NCBI GenBank assembly: GCA_002104945.1 | Contig: MCFH01000060.1 | Location: 186,001 to 250,000, forward strand | Length of the DNA: 64,000 nucleotides | From: Piromyces finnis | Lineage: Eukaryota > Neocallimastigomycota > Neocallimastigomycetes > Neocallimastigales > Neocallimastigaceae | Reading direction: 5' to 3' | Shown here: piece after piece, positions 56,335 to 64,000 of the stretch | Position numbering within the stretch: position 1 is the stretch's first letter | How the letters are laid out: each line of letters begins with the position of its first letter | Notes under the pieces: generated by a model | What the model was told of the DNA's origin: nothing | The model's input: the letters and a program-made list of their open reading frames with translations, nothing else | Database searches by the model: none | Made by a program: the position numbers and the translations under genes

Positions 56335-58197
56335 ATGACAAAAAAAAATTTTGTTATTGGGATTGATTTTGGAACTACTGAAATCCGTGTTGGTATTTGG
56401 GAAAATAATCATGTAGAAGTTATTGAAATATATTTTAACCGTTCAATGCCATCCTACGTATCGTTTTGTGAAAATGTACGATTATTTGGTAAAGAAGCTT
56501 TTGATAAAGCAAGAATAAAACCTGAAAATACTATTTATGGAGTTAAAAGATTTATAGGACGTTCATTTGAAGAAATACAAAATAAATTAAACTATTTAAC
56601 TTTCAACGTCACTGAAGAAAATGGAAAACCTTATTTTAAAATAAATTATAAAAATGAAGAAATGTTACTTACTCCAGATGAAATATATGTTATGCTTATT
56701 TCAAAAATAAAAAGTATTGTCGAAGATTATTTAAATAAAACTATAACTGATGCTGTTATCTCTGTTCCTGCTAATTTCAACGATTCTCAAAGGAGAGCAA
56801 CTTTAGATGCTGGAAAATTGGCTGGTTTAAATGTTTTAAGAATTATTAATGAACCTACTGCTGCTGCCATAAATTATGTTCTTAACAATAATACTAAAAA
56901 TCAAAAAATATTAATTGCTGATCTTGGGGGTGGAACATTTGATGTTTCTATCATAGATATTCAAAATGGTAGCTCTTTTAAAGTCATGGCAACCGGAGGT
57001 GACACTCACTTGGGTGGTGAAGATCTGACAAATAACCTTGTTGGTTATCTCATTGAAGAAATCAAAAGAGAATATCAAATTGATATTTCTACTAATCGAA
57101 AATCATTACTTAAATTAAGAAATGCATGTGAAAAGGCTAAATGTAATCTTACATCATTTAAAGACACTATTATTAATGTTGAAGATTTATTTCAAGAAGA
57201 ACCTTTTGATTTTTCAAAAAAAATAACTCGTAGCGAATTTAAAGAACTGAATGCTTCATTATTTGATAGAATTAAAGAAATACTTGATCGGGTTGTTAAG
57301 GACTCCGGATTAAAAACAAGTGATGTTGATGAACTTGTTATTGTAGGTGGTTCAACTCGTATTCCGATAATTCAAGAAATAATATCATCCTACTTTAATG
57401 GAAAACCAATAAATAAAACAGTTAATTTAGATGAAGCCGTTGTTAATGGAGCCACAATACAAGCAGCCATTCTTTCTGGAAATGCCTTGGATAGCTTACA
57501 AAATTTTACCCTATCTGAAATTATTCCTTATTCTTTAAGTGTAAAAACTAAAAATGGATATAAAAGTACAATTATTAAACGTAACTCTACCATCCCAACT
57601 GTAATTTTTCTTTCTTGCTATGTTAATTATTTAGAAAATATTTTTTATATATCAATTAGAGTATATGAAAATGAAAATAAATTATTAGATAAATATATTT
57701 ATCACTTTGATAAATTTTATAAGGATAAAGTTACAATCATTATTAATATTGATGAAAACGGTATTTTAAATTTTTCATCTGTTAAAGAAATACCCTCTAA
57801 TTGTATAAATTTAAATTTTAGAGGGATATTGTGGGATGAAGAAAAAACCAGTATTCTACCAAAACTTGAAAATTTCAATAATGACGATAAAAATGAAAAA
57901 GAAAGAATGGAATTGATGAATAATTTAGAAAAACTTGTAAATATAAAAATAGATTTACTTGGAAATAATAGAAAAATGGAAGAATACTTTTCCTCTTATA
58001 TAAAATATTTAATAGGTATATGTAATTCAATAAAAGAATTTATAAAGGACAATCAAAAAGAAGGAAAAGATAAATATGAAGAAAAAAAAGAAGAATTAGA
58101 AAATGAATTATTTATAATTAACTATATAATCAATAAAGACTACAACAATACGAAAGTAAAAGATATAATTAAATCATTTAAAGATATGGGGATTTAA
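56335..58197 (+). CDS. Hsp70-family protein, single-lid paralogue (620 aa)
   Basis: Single exon. Residues 1-421 are nearly identical, at the DNA level too, to the 1016-residue neighbour; differences are few (for example GIDFGTTEIRV against GIDIGTTKICV at the phosphate-1 loop). After residue 421 the sequences suddenly differ, and the C-terminal 200 residues hold a shortened beta domain and only one lid-like module (MNNLEKLVNIK ... CNSIKEFIKDNQKEGKDKYE). The length is close to canonical Hsp70. There is no EEVD; it ends KDMGI. The start ATG has the same following codons as the paralogue. Both probably bind ATP; the Glu in place of Lys/Tyr after GTT is unusual. Confidence 0.88.
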   Translation: MTKKNFVIGIDFGTTEIRVGIWENNHVEVIEIYFNRSMPSYVSFCENVRLFGKEAFDKARIKPENTIYGVKRFIGRSFEEIQNKLNYLTFNVTEENGKPYFKINYKNEEMLLTPDEIYVMLISKIKSIVEDYLNKTITDAVISVPANFNDSQRRATLDAGKLAGLNVLRIINEPTAAAINYVLNNNTKNQKILIADLGGGTFDVSIIDIQNGSSFKVMATGGDTHLGGEDLTNNLVGYLIEEIKREYQIDISTNRKSLLKLRNACEKAKCNLTSFKDTIINVEDLFQEEPFDFSKKITRSEFKELNASLFDRIKEILDRVVKDSGLKTSDVDELVIVGGSTRIPIIQEIISSYFNGKPINKTVNLDEAVVNGATIQAAILSGNALDSLQNFTLSEIIPYSLSVKTKNGYKSTIIKRNSTIPTVIFLSCYVNYLENIFYISIRVYENENKLLDKYIYHFDKFYKDKVTIIINIDENGILNFSSVKEIPSNCINLNFRGILWDEEKTSILPKLENFNNDDKNEKERMELMNNLEKLVNIKIDLLGNNRKMEEYFSSYIKYLIGICNSIKEFIKDNQKEGKDKYEEKKEELENELFIINYIINKDYNNTKVKDIIKSFKDMGI

Positions 58198-58912
58198 ATT
58201 AATTAAAAATTAGAAATTATAATTTTATTTAATATTACAGTAAAGTACAAATGAAAACAACTAAAAATTAAAAAAAAATATATATATATATATAAAAACT
58301 TTTTTTATATAATATTTTTATCATTATATTTTAATTTTAATAATGATACTTATATTGATACTATCTTAATAAGAGTTAAACTAATAAATAGTTGTTTTTT
58401 ATTAATTATATAATTATTTAATAATTAAAATTATACTAAATACTTTTATGTCTAATATATCCAATGTATATATCAAATTTATATTTTCTTTTTTATTTAA
58501 TATTTTTATTAATAATAATTATTGTCCTATTCTTTAATATTTTACTTTTTTAAACTCTTTCCAAGGTTAGAAAATGTCTTTATCTATTTAATAAAAAAGA
58601 CATTAAAAACCATGTTGACTAAGTCTTGATAAAAAAAAAAAAAAAGGTATATCCATTTTTATAATTAAAATTAAAATAAATTTAAAATACTAGACATTAT
58701 TTTTAAAAATTTTAATAAAGATGATGTAAAATTGAATTTATACTTATATTAATAGAATAATGGAATAATAGATTTAAAAAAAAAAAAAGTAAAATTACAT
58801 AAACAATAATAGATTAATAGATTATATCAATATAATAATATAAAAAATGCTTTACTAAAATATTTAAAATTATTTGTTTTAGTTTTTAATGTATATATTA
58901 ATATAAAAGAAT
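58198..58912. other. Convergent intergenic spacer
   Basis: Contains the downstream copy of the 56022 repeat (58567-58723). Otherwise A/T runs; no gene seen. Confidence 0.5.
58567..58723 (+). repeat. Direct repeat flanking the second Hsp70, downstream copy
   Basis: Matches 56022-56208 with small indels (CCATGTTGACTAAGTC against CCGTTGACTAAGTC). The pair brackets the ATPase/single-lid gene, consistent with duplication or unequal exchange of that unit. Confidence 0.8.
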
Positions 58913-59641
58913 TTATTTTTTTTCTATTTTAATGACTTGTCCAATATAAGTATCATGAAATTGTTCATATGGTATATTTTTCTTATCCAATTCTTCACGA
59001 AGTCTTTCTGGTCCACTATCAATAGGATTTAAAGCATTAAATAATACAGTGCCTATTATGATATGGAATTAAATAAAGACGCGATAATAATTTTTTTTAA
59101 AAAAAAAATAATAATGTATTTTCCGTTAATACGTTAATATAGTTGATTCATTTAATTTAAAAAAAGAAACCTGAAAAATAAAAAAAAAAAAAACATTATA
59201 AATAGTTTACCCCAATGCATAGCAATAGAATGTTTAGATTGGCAATCAATATGAATATCAACACCATCCTATTTTTTTAAAAAAAATAGATAATTTTTAA
59301 ATAAAAAATAATATGTTGTTAGTTTTTTTTTTCCTGATTTAGATAAAGTTAGTAAGTGAATAAAAGAAAAGGAGGGGGATTTTACCCTTGGATTAGAATG
59401 AACTGGACTCATCATATGTGGTGGTAAGGCAGGACTAATTGGAATAGATGCTAAATCAAATGGTCCATAAATATTACCAATTTGACGAAAGACTGGACAT
59501 GCCGGATAATTTTCAATTTCTTCTTCTGGACAATTATCTGGAAGAGAACGATATCCTGTATCACTGATAAAAAATAAAATAAAAATGGTGGAGGATTAAA
59601 ATAATAAAAATTACAATATTATTAATAATAACAATGACAAC

Positions 59642-59677
<36 letters not shown>

Positions 59678-60542
59678 GATAATGATAATAATATTAATAA
59701 TGGTAATAATATTAATAATGGTAATAATATTAATAATGGTAATAATATTAATAATGGTAATAATATTAATAATGGTAATAATAATGGTAATGATGATAGT
59801 AATAAATATAATAACTAATAATTATATTATTTAATTAAAAAAAAAAAGTGAATTACCCAGCAAAAAAATAGGAAACCTCGGGACTTTTAATAACCCATCC
59901 GACCCATAAAGTTTCATTAAAATCAAAACCAGTACGACCACTAAAATGTTGACTAGGTACTGCATTAATACTTAACTTACGATTAGATAAAGAAGTTAAT
60001 GCTTCATTAAGAGCATCTATATTATGAATATCGATAGTTTCATCAATACGAGTAATTTCATATTCATCCCACCAGTCACATTCAGTTACTTGATTTTCTG
60101 GAATACCAATACTGATAAACCACTTTTTCAAATCCAATGGACAAAATATATGAGTTTTATTTTTATTTTGTTGCTCAGCAAATATTTCTTTTATTGTTTT
60201 TTTATCTAAATGATCATAGCTTTTTTTTTATTATTATTATAAGTATTTCAAAAAAAAATAAAATAAAGTAAAAAATATTTCAATAATACATATCTTTTTT
60301 CTTTTTTTTTTTTTTTTTTTTATCTTCCTTTCTTCTTCTTATTATTAAATAATATATATATATATTAAATATGTTAATTTTTTTTATAATTAATTATCTA
60401 CATACTGACTATGACTAATAATTACAAAATCAATTGGTGGAAGTTCAGAAAAACTTTTAAAACCTCTTTCTTTACAACGATATGGTCCTGCAAATTTTAT
60501 AGGGGAAGCTCTAATATATAAAAAAATAAAAAAAAAAAGTAA

Positions 60543-60577
<35 letters not shown>

Positions 60578-61733
60578 ATATTTTTTATGAATTGAAATAA
60601 ATATAAAATTTTTTAATAATATTATAAAAAAAAAATTAAAACCTTCTTGATAAAAATGGATCGATTAAGACAGTAAATGAATTAACTAGGTAAATATTAA
60701 ATAATAATTTCATTATTAATTGTAAAAAAAAAAAAAAAAAAAAAAAATATATCTTTTAAAAGGAAGGGAGCTAAATAGATAACAATTTTTTTTTTGTAAT
60801 AATGTATACTTTGCAATAAAAAAGCAGCATGACCAAGCCATACTAATTGCATAGCAATATTTTTATCGTCTTGATGATAATTCGAAATTGCTTTAAGGTC
60901 TACATCTACTTTTAATTTTTCATGTTTTTCTTTTCCAGAGAAATAATTTTTCATATAACCTTTCATAATTCTTAATGAACCATATTCTTTAGAGGCTTCT
61001 CTTCTTGTAGCAGAAGGCCACTATTATATATCATTATAAAGATATAAAAATAAATAAAAGGATAATTATAATAATAATATCAAGTAAAATAATATTGAAA
61101 ATATTATTATTTTTAACTTTTTTACTTTTAATACTTTTTTGTCAAAATATTTATAAAAAAATTTTTTTTAACAAATTTTAAAATTCTTAAATTTTTAAAT
61201 TCTATGTTTATTTTTTTTTTTTTTCATTATTTTCCTTTTAGAGTTTATTATTATTAACATTATTCCATTTTTTTATTAAAAAAGAAATTGTGTCATTTTG
61301 TTGAAAATTTATACTTTTAAATTTGGCATTTCAATCATTTTAAATTTTAAATTAAAATTTTAAATATTTAATATGAATTTATTTATTTGTTATATAGTAT
61401 TCTTTCCCTTTTTCCTTCTCTCTCTTCTTCCTTTCTTTCTGTTTATATTATTTTGTTTCATTATTTTCAATTTCAATTTAATTGATAAAAAATATGTAAA
61501 AACTTTTAAAAATGCAAAGTAAATTCTTTTCTTTTTTTTTTTCATAAATTTGAAATTTGTAAAATAATAATAATAATAATAATAATGATAATAACATTTT
61601 ATTTTATATTTTGTAATTTTAGTCTATTGTATAAACTTACCGGATTAATATATTTTTTCCCCTCCTTTACTGAAGCACAACAAGTTTCTGGATTTTTTTG
61701 TCTTTCTGGTAACTTTTTAATGTAATTTATCAT
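58913..61733 (-). CDS. NAPEPLD: NAPE-hydrolysing phospholipase D, metallo-beta-lactamase fold (eight exons)
   Basis: Minus-strand exons 61733-61641, 61020-60810, 60685-60643, 60510-60406, 60219-59857, 59563-59386, 59268-59211 and 59052-58913 give about 396 residues, the length of human NAPE-PLD. Motifs in order are QLVWLGHAAFLLQ, LIDPFLSRRASP, ELPPIDFVIISHSHYDHLD (the HxHxDH zinc motif, whose second His codon is split across an intron), PSQHFSGRTGFDFNETLWVG (third metal His), FAGDTGYRSLP (bridging Asp), GPFDLASIPI, and SIAMHWGTVLFN (last metal His). All seven zinc ligands known in the family are present. The enzyme releases N-acylethanolamines from N-acyl-phosphatidylethanolamine at membranes. 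No signal peptide is seen. All introns are GT-AG, mostly short, and one holds a minisatellite (59634-59815). Confidence 0.92.
59634..59815. repeat. Minisatellite in a NAPE-PLD intron
   Basis: AATGAT trinucleotide-like units followed by about six copies of an 18-nt unit (GGTAATAATATTAATAAT). It lies in the intron between 59857 and 59563. Confidence 0.9.
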
Positions 61734-62639
61734 TTTTTTTTTTTTTTACTTTTTTTTATATATATACAAAATGTTGTTGTCTATTGCTTTTAATCGGATT
61801 TTTCTTTTTCTAATAAAAAAAAAAAAAAACTAGTAGTTTTTATTTTTAAAATGAAACCTTTTTTTTTTATTTTCTAATTTGTTTTTTTTTTTTTTTTTAC
61901 AATTAATTTAAATAAAATAATAAAATATAAATATTATTAAATGAAAATATCTCTTTTCAATCTTTATTATTTATTTTTATTTTAACTTTTTTTTCTTACT
62001 TTCTTTTTTTTCCTTCTTCTTCTTCTTCCACTTTTTTTTTTTTTTTAAATTGTTTGGTTTTTTTTTCCAAAAAACTTTCAACTAAAAAAAAAAAAACGGA
62101 AAAAAGGTGGAAATTTTTAAATTAAAAAACAAAATAATAATTAAAATTTTAAATTAATTTTTTTTGTATGCGGAATAATTTTTTTAAAAAAAAAAAAAAA
62201 GAAATGGAAAAAGTAGTAAAATGTTAATAAAAAAAAACAAAAAAATTGTTTTTTTGTTTTTAATAATAGAAAATGTTATAAAACTTTTATTATACACCAA
62301 AAAAAGTTTTTATTTTTCTAAAAAAAAAAAAAAAGTTAAACATTTAAATAAATTATATTTTTTATTTGTAATTGAAATGAATATTAGATTAGGAATACAA
62401 ATCAACTAGTTACTTTATTTTATTATAAAATTATGGTTTATAACTTTACAAATTATAGAAATAATTGTAAAAATAAAAATAATTACAATAAAAATAAACC
62501 ATTTTTTATACTTTTTATAAAACTTATATTAATAATTTAAAATTATATTTTACAAATAATACTAGTTAATTTTATGTATCTATGGATTAATATCTTATTA
62601 ATTAAAAAAACATATAAATAGAAATAGTTTTGAAAGATG
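61734..62639. other. Intergenic, no gene seen
   Basis: Upstream region of NAPE-PLD with long T runs near 61885-61898 and 62032-62046. The short ORF at 62221-62409 is compositional. Confidence 0.5.
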
Positions 62640-63480
62640 AATAGATAGATCCGTTTAAATTTCTTTTTAATAATAAATAAGGTTTACTAAGAATATTTGA
62701 TTTTAATAGTTCTATGGATGTTTTACATGGATAATAATAAAGAATAAAAATGAGGATTTATATATTACACATAATGGATTGTATTGTTTAACAAATGCTC
62801 ATCTACCCGCAATTAATACTTTATTTATCTGATGTTTTTGATTCATGTGTAAATTTTTTAAGTTATCATCCAACAGAAACTGTTATGATGCATTTAAAAA
62901 ATGATGCCGTACCAAAAAATTTTGAAAAAAAAAAAAAGTGATAATTATAAAACAATAATGGAAAAAGTTGAAAACTGTATTAGTAAATATAAAGATTATT
63001 TTTATATTGATAATTTTATGCCAAAACTTGGTGATGTTAGAGGTAAAATTGGTATTCTTACACGTGAATAATATTTGGGACTTAAAATGCCAGTAAAAGA
63101 TATGGTGTGCATGACATGTTTATAATAATAAACAGAAAGATAATGATTATTGTCTTGTATATAAATCATTTAATTATTTAGTTTATAGGAATTAACACTA
63201 ATAAATATGAATCTTTAGAATGTAATTATATGATTCAAGATGCTTATAATTTAGATAGTCCTGAAAAATGGGATCTTATATATATATTTCATTAACAAAT
63301 AACTTACATTCTACTTGTGAAGTAAAAAAATCCAATCTTAGTTTAAATTTCATGAATGTAACGAGAATGGATCTTGATAATGGGTTTTGGAATGCTGTTG
63401 GAGATTTCTTTTTTTTGATACTGATATAGAAGAATCGGCAAATTATATAAATATTAGGTTTCATGTGAAATTGTATAAAT
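62640..63480 (+). pseudogene. PI-PLC X-domain gene, decayed
   Basis: Plus-strand fragments in several frames resemble the X domain of bacterial-type phosphatidylinositol-specific phospholipase C: NEDLYITHNGLYCLTNAH (around the first catalytic His), LSDVFDSCVNFLSYHPTETV with MMHLKNDAVP, CISKYKDYFYIDNFMPKLGD followed by VRGKIGILTRE, and further on MIQDAYNLDSPEKWDLIY and NVTRMDLDNGFWNAVGDF. They are separated by stop codons, poly(A)-associated frameshifts and a poorly matching gap at about 63100-63200. No intact start is seen. It is either a pseudogene or, less likely, a gene with several unrecognised introns. Confidence 0.75.
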
Positions 63481-63671
63481 AAAAGAATAATTAGTAATAA
63501 TTATTTCATATGGATTGATTTCATGAAAAAAAATATTTATTTAAGGAATAATAATGAATTCTATAATTATATTCTATTTTATTTTATTCTATTTTATTAT
63601 ATTACATTTAAAAGTCTTAAAAAAAATATAGCAAAAGATGAAGATAACTTTTGTTTTATAACAATTAATAT

Positions 63672-63953
63672 TCATAAAATTCTTCTTCTTATGGTTTTAA
63701 TTATATTTTTGGATAACCTTTTTTTTTTAGAAAGGTTTTTGGGTTTTTTATCGCTTATTTTTAGAATGGATTTTATTTTTTTCAATACTTTTTTTATTAG
63801 AGTTTCTTTTTTATTTGTATCTTGACTTTTAGTAATAGCATAATTTGAAGAATTTTTAGTATTAAGAGTGTTATTTATATCATTATCATTATTTTCATCA
63901 TAGATAGATATAATATATTCATCCCTATTGATAGTATTTTCTGGTTTATCCAT
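63672..63953 (-). CDS. Small basic hypothetical protein (93 aa)
   Basis: The ORF starts MDKPENTINRDEYIISIYDE and ends in a Lys/Arg-rich segment (KKRLSKNIIKTIRRRIL). The N-terminal half is acidic and Asn-rich, the C-terminal half strongly basic and possibly helical. No family recognised. Codon use is ordinary for the region. It may be a complete small gene or the first exon of a larger one; no obvious donor was found before the stop. Confidence 0.4.
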   Translation of the reverse strand: MDKPENTINRDEYIISIYDENNDNDINNTLNTKNSSNYAITKSQDTNKKETLIKKVLKKIKSILKISDKKPKNLSKKKRLSKNIIKTIRRRIL

Positions 63954-64000
63954 TTTGTTAGATTGATTGTTATTATACGATATGATATTGGTTTTGGTTT

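Noticed and set aside
60406-60414. Apparent loss of a zinc-binding His in NAPE-PLD (SHSQYDH)
   Set aside because: Using the better GTATGT donor two bases into the codon and the AG at 60221-60220 gives CAC, restoring SHSHYDH in frame.

Overview
The window is eukaryotic and extremely AT-rich. Long poly(A)/poly(T) runs, (TTA)n/(AATA)n microsatellites and short GT-AG introns separate small islands of coding sequence. The gene content suggests an early-diverging, probably flagellated fungus, and an anaerobic gut fungus (Neocallimastigomycota) fits best: a secreted, apparently GPI-anchored CotH-family protein, a CEP95-like centrosome/basal-body protein, a bacterial-style CPBP protease gene without introns, and Asn/Gln-rich coding sequence. 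This placement is inference; there is no rRNA or marker gene to settle it.

Layout. 1-1967: 3' half of a LINE (reverse transcriptase, 3' UTR, poly(A)). 2830-5194 (-): CotH-family protein, three exons. 5.2-8.3 kb: AT desert with tetranucleotide repeats. 8288-15366: large imperfect palindrome with two inverted copies of an unrecognised gene around a non-coding core that is itself repeated. 16084-18723 (+): WDR25-like WD40 protein, seven exons. 19464-22897 (+): CEP95-like protein whose frame is kept only if one intron is a U12-type AT-AC intron. 23542-26276 (-): RAD23, eight exons. 29812-30387 (+): CPBP protease. 30956-31281 (-): two tiny 5'-truncated LINE copies with target-site duplications. 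31746-32369 (-): uracil-DNA-glycosylase fold lacking the catalytic Asp. 34879-35862 (+): secreted repeat protein. 37035-37760 (-): C2H2 zinc-finger protein with a 4-nt first exon. 41132-50037: four members of an unrecognised GYPPQ-repeat family ending in Trp. 50951-58197: Hsp70 cluster, made of a deleted pseudogene, a 1016-residue protein with about six tandem copies of the Hsp70 lid, and a 620-residue paralogue with one lid, with an ankyrin remnant between the last two. 58913-61733 (-): NAPE-PLD, eight exons, zinc site intact. 62640-63480: decayed PI-PLC gene. 63672-63953 (-): small basic hypothetical ORF.

Functionally this is a patchwork rather than an operon-like system. Housekeeping genes (WDR25, CEP95, RAD23, NAPE-PLD) alternate with lineage-specific, duplicating families. 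The most unusual items are the multi-lid Hsp70, the AT-AC intron, the gene-bearing palindrome and the Trp-ending family. All exon boundaries were worked out by hand from splice signals and frame continuity.
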